NCBI RefSeq assembly: GCF_034043515.1
Contig: NZ_CP138214.1
Span: 1 to 64,000 of the forward strand
Source of the DNA: Pseudomonas sp. MUP55
Lineage (GTDB): Bacteria > Pseudomonadota > Gammaproteobacteria > Pseudomonadales > Pseudomonadaceae
Direction: 5' to 3'
DNA length: 64,000 nucleotides
Both the position numbers and the translations under genes were made by a program. Shown piece after piece: positions 29,671 through 37,688 of this stretch (position 1 is its first letter; each line of letters starts with the position of its first letter). Under the pieces are notes generated by a model that was given only the letters and a program-made list of their open reading frames with translations, searched no databases and was not told where the DNA came from.

Positions 29671-30624
29671 TTAACCTTTTACGGCAGAGTTTGATTCATC
29701 ACTTTCCCAAGGGAGCTCCTTCAGCTCGGCGATAGATTGAAATTCTTTCAGGTACTCAGGTTGATGCCTGGCCAGCCACCGAACGACCGCTGCGTTGGCG
29801 AGAAGCTTAGCTAGGTAGCCTTTGATGACCGTGAGATGAAGTACGTCAGGTCCGTAGCTCTCCTCCACTGTTTTGATTTGCATCTGTAGGGCGGCGAGCT
29901 CACGCTCTAGCCGAGCAATTGACTCTGCAGATATCTGCTGATCAGGTTGGGGGCTTCTAGGTACTACTAACAGGTCTGATGGAGTGGCAGCCAAAAGTGC
30001 TTTAGCGAGCAGGACAGAAAGATTTTTATTTCCAATCATCAATTCAGCCGCTTCGATTTGCCTCAATGGTTTCATCTGTCGCAGAAGATGGAATACGTTT
30101 GCGGGGCAGTCTGTGTCGCCCAGGAGCGAAATAGCTTCTGCGCAAATGCCATTTAACAGGCGAAATTTTTGCTTGATTGTCTCCGGTGCCAATCCAAGCG
30201 CTTTGCCAAGCCGCTCCGCAGAGACCCCACGCTCCATCGCCCGCACTATCATTTTGTTACTTTGGACGGCAGATAATCTGTTGGTGCGCTTGTTATATGA
30301 GTAGGTGTCATCGTCCGTTGCTACGAGGCAATCGACTTCCAATTCACCTAGATCCTTGAGCGCTTCAATACGCAGGTGCCCATCAACCAAAAAGTAATGT
30401 CCGGCGCGGCCAGGTACTGGTGTTACAGCGGGTGGTTCCACCAGTCCGACGTCCTGGATCGACGCGAGGATTTGCTGATATTTCAGGCTTTCTTTTACCG
30501 CGGACCGTGACATTTTAAGCGGCAGGATATTGGCTATTTTGACTCGAACGCACTCATCTAAAAAAGCATTTTTTAGAGTGTGAGTCGACTGAGGGGCCGC
30601 GGTTTCGAGCCATTTCTCAGACAT
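29671..30624 (-). CDS. ParB-like protein with RepB-type C-terminal domain
   Basis: The 317-residue protein has a ParB N-terminal fold (VKIANILPLKMSRS, then YFLVDGHLRIEALKDLG where ParB has the GERRxRA box), a helix-turn-helix (SAERLGKALGLAPETIKQKFRLLNG) and a long C-terminal helical region like the plasmid partition RepB family. The canonical ENxxR CTP-binding box seen in its upstream partner is less clear here. Start is ATG 30624, overlapping the stop of the upstream gene (a GTG at 30627 is also possible). It is the last gene of the recombinase-parB-parB operon. No ParA is seen nearby, so plasmid-type segregation is unlikely; a role in DNA binding for the recombinase is an inference. Confidence 0.82.
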   Translation of the reverse strand: MSEKWLETAAPQSTHTLKNAFLDECVRVKIANILPLKMSRSAVKESLKYQQILASIQDVGLVEPPAVTPVPGRAGHYFLVDGHLRIEALKDLGELEVDCLVATDDDTYSYNKRTNRLSAVQSNKMIVRAMERGVSAERLGKALGLAPETIKQKFRLLNGICAEAISLLGDTDCPANVFHLLRQMKPLRQIEAAELMIGNKNLSVLLAKALLAATPSDLLVVPRSPQPDQQISAESIARLERELAALQMQIKTVEESYGPDVLHLTVIKGYLAKLLANAAVVRWLARHQPEYLKEFQSIAELKELPWESDESNSAVKG

Positions 30625-31529
30625 CACAGTCCCCCATTGCGAAGCCGAGCCTGTATCAGCTTGGGCATCGAACTCAGTTGCTCTGTAGAAAGAAGCTTTT
30701 CGAAATCACTAACCGCCAAGAGTTCTTTAATCGCCTGAATGGAGAAAATGACCCGTTCATGGGTAAAAGCAGCCTTTTTAACCATCAGGCGCTGCCGCTC
30801 GGCTTCTCGTTCGAATAGTTTTCTCAAGTCTGCGGACGTCAGCCTTTTCTTCTTATTCTGGCTATCACGACCCAGTGGGCTTCCCCGCACCAGTTTGTCT
30901 TTCTTGGCACGTAGCTCTAAAAGGTGACGCAGCTTGGTAATCTTCTTTCCTTTTATTCCGCGCTCGTAGGCGTCAGTAAGTAGGTTTTGAATGTCGCTTT
31001 CACTGCTACGGGCGATATCGGCTGCCATGCTTAGAGGTATTAGCCCTGTCTCAACTGCTGATAGGAGTCTTTCTTCACCGCGTTCAAATAGACCAACAAT
31101 CATGCTGACCCAAGAGGCCGTGCTGCCAATTATTACTGCGATCGCCTCATCGGTTTTGCCCCGTTGTTTCAGGCGCCCGACCTCGTTCATAAGGTCTATC
31201 GGACGATGCTGCCTTCGAGCTACGTTCTCCACCAGGCTCATGACCAAGCAGTCCTCTTCTGCGGCATCAATCACAAACGCAGGAATTTCTGTGGCTTCTA
31301 GCGCGAGAAATGCTTCAAGACGGCCTTGCCCACACACGAGGTCGTAGCTGATCTGCCCCAGAGGCGTTGCTCTAAGACTTACGGTAATGGGGCGCTTGAG
31401 TCCTACAGTTTTTATGTTTTCTATAAGCTCGCGGTGAACCTTCTTGTTCCTCGTGCGAGGATTGAGGATGTGGATATGTGATATCGGAATCAGTGCGACG
31501 CGATCACGCGAGGATGATGGGACAGTCAT
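30624..31529 (-). CDS. ParB/Spo0J-like protein
   Basis: The 301-residue protein shows a standard ParB start: IPISHIHILNPRTRN, CGQGRLEAFLAL and SLVENVARRQHRP (ENxxRRQ CTP-binding box), followed by a helix-turn-helix (DEAIAVIIGSTASWVSMIVGL). Then a basic region (RGIKGKKITKL, SQNKKKRLTSADL) leads to a helical C-terminus. I start at ATG 31529, whose ribosome site AAGGAGG lies seven bases upstream and whose ATGA overlaps the recombinase stop; an in-frame start at 31553 is less likely. The ParB fold is used by segregation proteins, nucleases and transcription factors, and none of these can be excluded. Confidence 0.85.
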   Translation of the reverse strand: MTVPSSSRDRVALIPISHIHILNPRTRNKKVHRELIENIKTVGLKRPITVSLRATPLGQISYDLVCGQGRLEAFLALEATEIPAFVIDAAEEDCLVMSLVENVARRQHRPIDLMNEVGRLKQRGKTDEAIAVIIGSTASWVSMIVGLFERGEERLLSAVETGLIPLSMAADIARSSESDIQNLLTDAYERGIKGKKITKLRHLLELRAKKDKLVRGSPLGRDSQNKKKRLTSADLRKLFEREAERQRLMVKKAAFTHERVIFSIQAIKELLAVSDFEKLLSTEQLSSMPKLIQARLRNGGL

Positions 31530-33097
31530 TGACGTGCCTCCTTCAGCGAGCAACGCGCAGCAAGTCCATCAAGTACGTCCAGCGTTGCAAAACGGTAACT
31601 GTCTATTAAGGGGCTGTTTTCTTCGGACATTTTTCGCGGCCACGCCCCCATATCCATACTGGGGATGAGGTAATAGTCCCGCACTTGTAGATTTTCGTGC
31701 TCCATGCGTACCGCGATGGTGATGTCGGGTGTCAGGCTGTTTTCAAACCGGAGCTTCCAGCGAAGAGTACCTGCCAGTGTGGATTGGCAGCGCGCGATGA
31801 CCACAGACGCTGTCCATTCATCGTTAATTGTCAGTAGGTCACTCTGAATATTGAGCTCGACTCCGGCACCCACATGCTTGAAGTGTTTTACAACATCTTC
31901 AAGAACCTGCGGATGCAGCTGCCGCAGGGAGCGATTGACCTCCAAATACCGATAGTCTCGGTCTGGTGTGTAGCCGATAAGCGTGTAGGCACGTAAGAGG
32001 CCGCCGAAGCGATTTATATAGGTCGTGCTGGAGGGCATGTGGTCTTGGTCATCGATGAGCATCCCGGACAAAGAGCCCGCCCGCCGTAACAGGGTGCGAA
32101 GCAGTTCTAGCAGTTGTGCATCGTCCAAGCGGCGTGAGCGTTGCAAGATGATTTCGCGAACGGCTGCAAACACCTCCACTGAGACAATTCCCTGGAATGC
32201 CCCATCACATCGAACCCACTTTTCGGGTGGGTTGCGGCTGATACGTTTACGTAGTTTGGAGGATGTTTTGTTGTAGACGTTGTTACCTATGTATTTCTCG
32301 TTGGTCAGCACTTGGTGCACGCTACCTCTACTCCAGGGGCGCTCGAAATCGGTGACCAGCCCCTCGGCGTTCAGTGCATCGGCAATATCGTGCTCACTCA
32401 TCCCGTTGTGGATGAACTGGTGATAGATGTGTTGAACCACCTCGATTTCGGTTTCGGGTCCCGGAATTAAGATAACCCTGTCTGTCTGGAGACTTTTCTG
32501 TTGGCCCCGCGACAGTTCTGCCTTGAATTCGCTTTTCTCATCGATCAAAGCGCGGCGCAATCCATATCCCGCCGGGCCGCCTTGATGAAAACCTTTTTCA
32601 ACGAGGCGGCACTGACCAGCGAAGACTTTTTGGGAAAGCTCTCGGCTGTACTCACCAGCCATGGATCGTTTGATGCCTTTGTAAATGGTTGCTAGAGGCG
32701 AGCCGTCGTTTTCAAAAGGCTCTGCGCAATACACCACATTGATACCGGAGCTGGTGCAAAGGTATTCATAGTGGGCACTTTCGTCCGTGTTCTGAAAGCG
32801 TCCCCAACGACTGACGTCATAGACAAGAATCACCTGATACTGGGTATGTCCGGCCTGGACGTCGTCAAGCAATCTACGCAGAGCATCACGGCCGCCGATA
32901 TCTAGGCCACTTTTCCCATCGTCTTGGTAAGTTTTGACGATTTTCATGCCGTGGCTCATGGCGTAAGCATGGATGGCTGCTGATTGGTTTTCCGTGGAGT
33001 AGCGTTGGTGATCAGTAGACATGCGAACGTACTCCGCAGCTGGCACCAAGCTGTCAGAGCAGTCAGTTGAATCTGTTCGCATGGACGGAGAGGGCAA
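31526..33097 (-). CDS. Large serine recombinase
   Basis: The 523-residue protein has the resolvase catalytic domain: YVRMSTDHQRYST with the nucleophile S27, then DDGKSGLDIGGRDALRRLL and VYDVSRWGRFQN. The E-helix and GYGLRRA region follow, then the recombinase domain (MSEHDIADALNAEGL ... WSRGSVHQVLTNEKYIGNNVYNK), as in large serine integrases. The C-terminal third is divergent, and I see no four-cysteine zinc ribbon. It starts an operon with two ParB-like genes, all overlapping by ATGA-type junctions. It may have brought its own DNA into the transposon or act on sites inside it; the partner sites are not identified. Confidence 0.9.
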   Translation of the reverse strand: MPSPSMRTDSTDCSDSLVPAAEYVRMSTDHQRYSTENQSAAIHAYAMSHGMKIVKTYQDDGKSGLDIGGRDALRRLLDDVQAGHTQYQVILVYDVSRWGRFQNTDESAHYEYLCTSSGINVVYCAEPFENDGSPLATIYKGIKRSMAGEYSRELSQKVFAGQCRLVEKGFHQGGPAGYGLRRALIDEKSEFKAELSRGQQKSLQTDRVILIPGPETEIEVVQHIYHQFIHNGMSEHDIADALNAEGLVTDFERPWSRGSVHQVLTNEKYIGNNVYNKTSSKLRKRISRNPPEKWVRCDGAFQGIVSVEVFAAVREIILQRSRRLDDAQLLELLRTLLRRAGSLSGMLIDDQDHMPSSTTYINRFGGLLRAYTLIGYTPDRDYRYLEVNRSLRQLHPQVLEDVVKHFKHVGAGVELNIQSDLLTINDEWTASVVIARCQSTLAGTLRWKLRFENSLTPDITIAVRMEHENLQVRDYYLIPSMDMGAWPRKMSEENSPLIDSYRFATLDVLDGLAARCSLKEARQ

Positions 33098-33550
33098 GTA
33101 GGCCTCCTCTAGGCCAGAGAAGGCTGGCCCATTCGATTCAGCTTAGCGATGCGTTGTGACGAGATGGTGACGAGTCTTGGGGTCTGGCTGATGCGCGGGT
33201 ATCTCTACTGGCCGTGCACCGTTTCAGTGAGCCGAGTAGGCTTTTCTCATCTATTTTGTGAGCCAACATCGACTGAAGGCTTTGGTAAAAATATTGATTT
33301 ATAAAATCTATCGATATTAATAATTTAATAGCTGTTTGTATCTAGCTCTTAAGTGTTTGATTTTATTAATTACTTTAATAATAAACTAAGGTCGTATTAA
33401 CTATTGCCAATATTTCGCTTGTAACCCAAAAAAAAATGGGTAAGGTTTGAAGCGTTCCCTCCGACAGCCAGCCTGCATTCCAGCAAGAACCTAGGCCGAC
33501 TCTAGAGGGGAGCTACAAACCCACCCATCCTCAAACGAAGTGATCATATC
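33098..33550. other. A+T-rich non-coding stretch containing an internal end array
   Basis: No gene is seen in these 450 bases. The end-like repeats at 33225-33268 are followed by about 150 bases of very A+T-rich sequence, as inside the real ends. The recombinase promoter should lie near 33100-33200 on the minus strand. Confidence 0.6.
33225..33268 (-). repeat. Internal copy of the transposon end (two TnsB-like sites)
   Basis: Positions 33247-33268 match the terminal 22 bp at 34585-34606 at 20 of 22 bases: both read TCATCTATTTTGTGA followed by a CC-containing heptamer ending ACA. Just upstream, AGTGAGCC and GAGTAGG repeat the spacing of the outer sites (GTGACTCC, AGTAGG at 34488-34501). It has the look of a second, older end 1.34 kb inside the current one. 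Confidence 0.82.
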
Positions 33551-33790
33551 ATGGGCGATAATGTAACCAACCACCGAGTGCGTGAATTGGAGCGAAAGGT
33601 AGCTGGCCTGCAAACACAGGTTCAGATTCTGCACTCCCTCCGAGACACTGATAACAAAAAGCGCGATCGTCAAATTCGCGATCTGGAAATCAACGCCGCT
33701 GTTAGCCGCGGTCTTCCCAAAAAAGAAGTGGCAAAAATCTTCAAGCTTTCTCCAGGCCGAGTCAGCCAGCTGACTAGCCGTTCAGCCTAA
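33551..33790 (+). CDS. Small coiled-coil and helix-turn-helix protein
   Basis: The 79-residue product combines an N-terminal heptad-like helix (VRELERKVAGLQTQVQILH) with a C-terminal helix-turn-helix resembling sigma region 4 (AVSRGLPKKEVAKIFKLSPGRVSQL). That suggests a small dimeric DNA-binding protein. It lies between the internal and outer end arrays and is followed by a terminator at 33819. The ribosome site is not strong. It could regulate transposition or neighbouring genes; no family is recognised. Confidence 0.65.
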   Translation: MGDNVTNHRVRELERKVAGLQTQVQILHSLRDTDNKKRDRQIRDLEINAAVSRGLPKKEVAKIFKLSPGRVSQLTSRSA

Positions 33791-33818
33791 CGAAAGGCTA
33801 AGCCTGCGTCCTTAAGCG

Positions 33819-33842
33819 AACGGCGAGGATCCCCTCGCCGTT
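33819..33842 (+). terminator. Terminator after the small helix-turn-helix gene
   Basis: AACGGCGAGG (33819-33828) pairs perfectly with CCTCGCCGTT (33833-33842) around an ATCC loop and is followed by TTCGTTTCT. It lies 29 bp after the stop codon. Confidence 0.75.
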
Positions 33843-33963
33843 TCGTTTCTCAAGCGATACGTTCTACCTGCCTTCCGCTTTCTTCATGAGGCTGAGAAAG
33901 CTAGCACTGTGCCTTAGAGGAACGCCTTGAAAAAAGTCCTTGGGAAGTGACTTTAACCTAGGC

Positions 33964-34407
33964 ATGCTTGAGTCTCATCCTCAGTATCAAATCATGAATT
34001 TCGAAAATCTTCCCTCCAACTTATCCTCACAACTTCAAAATCTCACCAGCGGTACCATTCTCCTCACTCCAGATAGGCTGAAATCCCGGCACTTCTCGAT
34101 TTTAGGTTATCGAGCCGACGCTCTGTATGTCGAGACCCAGGGTGGGACTGAAATGAGGCTTCCTTTGCAGGCGTTCGTGAGGACGCTGCGTCACATGTAC
34201 GAATCGGGCTCCAGTGCATATCGTCCTTCGCTCATACGCTCAAGCAATCTTGAGCCTCCGCTAGGTGGCCTCTGCGACATATCCCGAGGTGCGAATGGCG
34301 AGACGCGCTGGATCACATACATTTTACCGGTTCTCCAGCACTTGCGCTGGGTCCACGTCAATGGCGCCCAACGACCAAACACTGCATGGCTAGCATCGCC
34401 AGCCTGA
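33964..34407 (+). CDS. Protein of unknown function next to the transposon end
   Basis: From ATG 33964 the product has 147 residues; TTG 33940 and ATG 33994 are alternatives, and none has a good ribosome site. A beta-rich N-terminal half (SGTILLTPDRLKSRHFSILG, ALYVETQGGTEMRLPL) is followed by a helical C-terminal part (WITYILPVLQHLRWVHVNG). No signal or membrane segment and no family recognised. It is the last gene before the outer end array. Confidence 0.5.
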   Translation: MLESHPQYQIMNFENLPSNLSSQLQNLTSGTILLTPDRLKSRHFSILGYRADALYVETQGGTEMRLPLQAFVRTLRHMYESGSSAYRPSLIRSSNLEPPLGGLCDISRGANGETRWITYILPVLQHLRWVHVNGAQRPNTAWLASPA

Positions 34408-34476
34408 GTCTTACTCGAGGGCAAAAACCACCGTTGATGAAAACCATGCTCGAAAAACTACGTCTGTTCGGAGAGC

Positions 34477-34606
34477 GCATTTATTCTGTGACTCCAGTAG
34501 GTTTTTCTCATCTTTTCTGTGAATCCCAGGCTCGGTGCTCACAGATAAGATGATTTTTCACCCGCGTTTACTGAGCATCACGAATCATCTATTTTGTGAA
34601 CCTACA
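34477..34606 (-). repeat. Transposon end, cargo side: terminal repeat plus spaced TnsB sites
   Basis: Three end-oriented sites are visible: 34585-34606 (terminal, CATCTATTTTGTGAACC), 34508-34529 (CATCTTTTCTGTGAATCC) and about 34477-34498 (CATTTATTCTGTGACTCC). One weaker match in the opposite direction lies around 34534-34552 (CTCACAGATAAGATGA). Spaced sites over some 130 bp are typical of the Tn7 left end, in contrast to the packed sites at the tnsA side. Confidence 0.87.
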
Positions 34607-34611
34607 TCTGT
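34607..34611. repeat. Target-site duplication, far copy (TCTGT)
   Basis: TCTGT follows the terminal ACA exactly and equals the five bases after the gyrB stop at 6203-6207. Removing the element and one copy restores the gyrB stop followed by TCTGTGATGTTCCC. Confidence 0.93.
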
Positions 34612-34661
34612 GATGTTCCCACCATAACCGGGAACATCCAGAACTAACGCATCACGTCCCA

Positions 34662-34697
34662 CAAAAAAGCCAACGCCTTCGCGCGTTGGCTTTTTTG
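34662..34697. terminator. Native bidirectional gyrB/cheB terminator
   Basis: A 15-bp stem (34662-34676 with 34683-34697) with flanking A and T runs lies between the convergent gyrB (before insertion) and cheB. In the uninterrupted chromosome it would begin 56 bases after the gyrB stop. Upstream, GATGTTCCC (34612-34620) and GGGAACATC (34630-34638) form a second, weaker hairpin. Confidence 0.9.
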
Positions 34698-34717
34698 CAT
34701 CTGGCGATAACGCGCCT

Positions 34718-35800
34718 TCATTTATACAAGATGGCCTGATGAATCTCCTGCAAGGCCATGATGCGCTGGGCGGCATTGAGCTTGATGGCTTCTTTTGGCA
34801 TGCCGAACACCACGCACGTTGCCTCGTCCTGAGCCACAGTAGACGCGCCCGCGTCGAGCATTTCCTTGAGGCCGCGAGCGCCGTCATCGCCCATGCCGGT
34901 CATGATGATGCCGGTTGCGTTCTTGCCGGCAAACCTGGCCACTGATCGAAACAGCACATCCACCGAGGGGCGATGGCGGTTGACCAGCGGCCCATCGATG
35001 ACCTGGGCATGATAGTAAGCGCCGCTGCGGGTCACCATCAGGTGCTTGCCGCCGGGTGCGATCAACGCCAGGCCCGGCAGGATACGGTCATTGTTGCGTG
35101 CTTCACGCACTTCGATCTGGCACACACTGTTCAGGCGCTCGGCGAAGGATGCGGTGAATTTTTCCGGCATGTGCTGCACGATCACCATCCCTGGACACAC
35201 CCTTGGCAAGGCCGTCAGCACGGCCTCCAGCGCCTGGGTACCGCCGGTGGAAGTGCCAATGGCAACGATGCGTTCGGTGGTCTGGGCCATGGCCTGACCA
35301 TTGGCTGCAGGCAGGATCGCATCTGCGCTGAGCTTGCCGGCCGGAGCCGATGGCGGGCTTGGCTTGGCGACGCGTTTACCCAGGTTTTTAACATTGGAGT
35401 TCGCTGCGGCACGGATCGCCGCCACCAGCTCGGCAGCCGACTCGATCAGGAAGTTTTTCAGCCCGGTGGTGGGTTTGGTGATGATTTCCACGGCGCCGGC
35501 CGACATTGCCTGCATCGAAGTTTCCGCGCCCTTCTGAGTCAATGAAGAACAGATCACCACAGGTGTTGGTCGCTCGCTCATGATTTTTTTCAAAAAGGTA
35601 ATGCCGTCCATGCGCGGCATCTCGACATCCAGCACGATGACGTCCGGCCATTCCCGAGCAAGCTTATCCATGGCAAACAGGGGGTCGGAGGCTGCTCCCA
35701 TGACGTGGATATCCGGGGTGTCATTTAGAATCGCCAGCAGTACCTGGCGCACCACGGCCGAGTCATCGACCAACAGCACGCTGATTTTTTTGGTAGGCAT
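34718..35800 (-). CDS. cheB: Chemotaxis methylesterase/deamidase CheB
   Basis: CheB removes methyl groups from chemoreceptors when phosphorylated by CheA, closing the adaptation loop. The 360-residue protein has an N-terminal receiver (VDDSAVVRQ, phospho-acceptor D58 in [12 protein letters not shown]), a linker, and the C-terminal esterase with the nucleophile motif [10 protein letters not shown] and a later [10 protein letters not shown]. It overlaps cheD by 38 bp and is the last gene of the operon, ending at a strong terminator. Confidence 0.96.
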   Translation of the reverse strand: MPTKKISVLLVDDSAVVRQVLLAILNDTPDIHVMGAASDPLFAMDKLAREWPDVIVLDVEMPRMDGITFLKKIMSERPTPVVICSSLTQKGAETSMQAMSAGAVEIITKPTTGLKNFLIESAAELVAAIRAAANSNVKNLGKRVAKPSPPSAPAGKLSADAILPAANGQAMAQTTERIVAIGTSTGGTQALEAVLTALPRVCPGMVIVQHMPEKFTASFAERLNSVCQIEVREARNNDRILPGLALIAPGGKHLMVTRSGAYYHAQVIDGPLVNRHRPSVDVLFRSVARFAGKNATGIIMTGMGDDGARGLKEMLDAGASTVAQDEATCVVFGMPKEAIKLNAAQRIMALQEIHQAILYK

Positions 35801-36296
35801 CTTTTTCGAGTGTTCCCATTGGTTGGTGCCGGACCCAAACGTTGCCGTTCCACAGGTCGAACAAAACAGTGCGATAGCCGGTACTGCCCATGTCCTGAGC
35901 CGTCAGGTGTAGATGATGACGCTCGGCCAAAGCCAGTGCGGCACGGATATTCAGGCTGGCAACATCCCGCGCCGGTAGTTGGCGGTGATGTTCGGGAAAC
36001 ATCTCGCCGCCGCCGAATAATTTGACCTGATAGTCCTGCGGCTTTGTGCCGTTGGCGCGTGCATGACGCAGCAGGAGCTCGAGCGCTTCATCACCATATT
36101 TGCCATCCAGCGGCTGATCCCCGCGATTACGCGCAGGCAGCATGAAGTGGCACATGCCGCCGATACGCCGTTGCGGATGCCAGAAGGTGATTGCCACACA
36201 GGACCCCAGCAAGGTGCGCAAGCGCGTCGGGCACGTCGCGAAGCTGACTTCCCCAGGCGCCAGCACCACTTCGGCGGCATCGGCAGGCTTTTTCAT
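35763..36296 (-). CDS. cheD: Chemoreceptor glutamine deamidase CheD
   Basis: CheD deamidates glutamines of chemoreceptors. The 177-residue protein has the catalytic cysteine in [11 protein letters not shown] (C33) and the histidine in GGMCHFMLP (H50). Its start overlaps the cheR stop and its end overlaps cheB, so translation is coupled. CheD is absent from the classical flagellar chemotaxis set of enteric bacteria and marks this as one of the more elaborate systems. Confidence 0.95.
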   Translation of the reverse strand: MKKPADAAEVVLAPGEVSFATCPTRLRTLLGSCVAITFWHPQRRIGGMCHFMLPARNRGDQPLDGKYGDEALELLLRHARANGTKPQDYQVKLFGGGEMFPEHHRQLPARDVASLNIRAALALAERHHLHLTAQDMGSTGYRTVLFDLWNGNVWVRHQPMGTLEKDAYQKNQRAVGR

Positions 36297-37102
36297 GGCT
36301 TGCGGTAAATCGACGGTGCCACCAGCTTCAGCGTGTCATTCACGCCGTTGAGGCTTTCGGAGTGGCTGATGATGAAGTAGCCGCCCGATTTAAGCTGCGG
36401 TAACAGTCGCGCGACCACTTGGCTCTTGGTCTGCTGGTCGAAATAGATCATTACATTGCGCAAGAAGATTACGTCGAATTCACCCAGGCCGGGCAAGGGT
36501 TCGTTCAGGTTAACCTGGACAAAATTGACCCGGTTGCGCAGGGTTTTGTCGATGAGGAAGGTGCCGTGCTGACGCCCTACCCCCTTGAGGCAGTATTTGA
36601 CCAACAGCGGCTGGGGCAGATTGCTGGCGCGCTCCATGGGGTAATGACCGTTGCGTGCCTTGGCAAGTACCTGGGTGCTGATGTCGGAACCGATGATTTC
36701 CCAGGGCGTGGTGCCCAGGCCTTCGGCGAGCGTCATGGCCAGGCTGTAAGGTTCTTCGCCCGAGGAACTGGCCGCGCTCCACAACCGGAAGAGCTTGCCG
36801 GGTGCCGCGTTGGGCAGAACATGCTGACGCAGGAAGTCGAAGTGCTTGGGCTCGCGAAAAAAATAGGTTTCGTTGGTGGTCAACAGGTCCAACGCCACTT
36901 GCAGCTCGCCTTTGCGCTGATCGCTCATGATCAGCTTGAAGTAATCGCCGTAACTTTTGAGCTCATAGTGCTTGAGTCGTTTGGACAGCCGCCCGGCCAC
37001 AAGCGCCTTCTTGGCCGGCGACAGGTTGATGCCTGCCGCACGGTATAACCAGGACTGAAACTGACCGAATTCGCGATCATCCAATGGTGAGGTATCTGGC
37101 AT
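36293..37102 (-). CDS. cheR: Chemoreceptor methyltransferase CheR
   Basis: CheR methylates receptor glutamates with S-adenosylmethionine. The 269-residue protein has the N-terminal helical domain (LYRAAGINLSPAKKALVAGRL) and the Rossmann domain with LWSAASSSGEEPYSLAM, IIGSDISTQVLAKA and FDVIFLRNVMIYFD. Its substrate may include the receptor at 37689-39347, whose C-terminus ends EFTRF, similar to the xWxxF docking tail used by CheR. Confidence 0.96.
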   Translation of the reverse strand: MPDTSPLDDREFGQFQSWLYRAAGINLSPAKKALVAGRLSKRLKHYELKSYGDYFKLIMSDQRKGELQVALDLLTTNETYFFREPKHFDFLRQHVLPNAAPGKLFRLWSAASSSGEEPYSLAMTLAEGLGTTPWEIIGSDISTQVLAKARNGHYPMERASNLPQPLLVKYCLKGVGRQHGTFLIDKTLRNRVNFVQVNLNEPLPGLGEFDVIFLRNVMIYFDQQTKSQVVARLLPQLKSGGYFIISHSESLNGVNDTLKLVAPSIYRKP

Positions 37103-37111
37103 GATCAGGCC

Positions 37112-37651
37112 TCACCGCGGGTCGAGGTCGAGTGTCGGCGCTTGGCCAGCTTCGGCGAGACTGGACATCTCATCAATGGACAGCACCTTGTCCACCTCAA
37201 GCACGATGACGAATTTGCCCTCGACCTTGGCCATGCCGCTGATGAAATCCGCGCGGATCCGCGCTCCGAAGCTGGGCGGCGGCTCGATCTGTGCGGCAGG
37301 GATCTCCTGCACGGCGGACACGGTGTCGACCAGCAGCCCGATATCCTGCGGCTGACCATCTTCGCTGCTGGCTTCGATGATAATGACGCACGAGCGTCGC
37401 GTGATCTCGGAGTTCGGCCGGCCGAAACGCGCCGACAGGTCCACCACCGGCACCACCGCGCCGCGCAGGTTGATCACGCCGCGCACGAAGGCGGGCATCA
37501 TCGGCACCACGGTCAGGCTGCCGTATTCGATAATCTCCTTGATCCCCAGAATGCCGATGGCGAACATTTCGCCACCGAGCATGAAGGTCAGGTACTGCGC
37601 GTCCTCGTCGACCGCGATGGCGGTCTGGCGGGTAGTCATCACTGCGCCCAT
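37112..37651 (-). CDS. cheW: Chemotaxis coupling protein CheW
   Basis: CheW links receptors to the CheA kinase. The 179-residue protein is one CheW domain (YLTFMLGGEMFAIGILGIKEI, FVRGVINLRGAVVPVVDLSARFG, VLEVDKVL) with about 20 extra residues at each end. GGGAG seven bases before the ATG supports this start. It lies between cheR and the receptor gene in the operon. Confidence 0.95.
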   Translation of the reverse strand: MGAVMTTRQTAIAVDEDAQYLTFMLGGEMFAIGILGIKEIIEYGSLTVVPMMPAFVRGVINLRGAVVPVVDLSARFGRPNSEITRRSCVIIIEASSEDGQPQDIGLLVDTVSAVQEIPAAQIEPPPSFGARIRADFISGMAKVEGKFVIVLEVDKVLSIDEMSSLAEAGQAPTLDLDPR

Positions 37652-37688
37652 CTCTCTACTCCCTGTGAGCCCGGATCAGTTCTGGCGA

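Larger units (their letters stand above)
6208..34606. mobile_element. Complete Tn7-like transposon inserted at the gyrB 3' end
   Basis: The 28.4-kb element is bounded by 22-bp inverted repeats differing at 2 positions: the left starts TGTAGGTTCTCAAAATAA and the inverted right starts TGTAGGTTCACAAAATAG. It is flanked by the 5-bp duplication TCTGT. It encodes TnsA, TnsB, TnsC and two TniQ/TnsD-like proteins, transcribed inward from the gyrB-side end. That is the same orientation as Tn7, whose tnsA-proximal end faces glmS. Neither Cas genes nor TnsE were seen, so targeting should be protein-guided. Cargo comprises anti-phage-type genes, a serine recombinase/ParB operon and degraded genes. Many cargo stretches look richer in A+T than the flanking chromosome. 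Confidence 0.95.

Noticed and set aside
6208..34606. CRISPR-associated (CAST) type Tn7 element
   Set aside because: No Cas gene, repeat-spacer array or Cas12k/Cascade remnant was seen, and the two TniQ proteins with DNA-binding modules fit protein-guided targeting.
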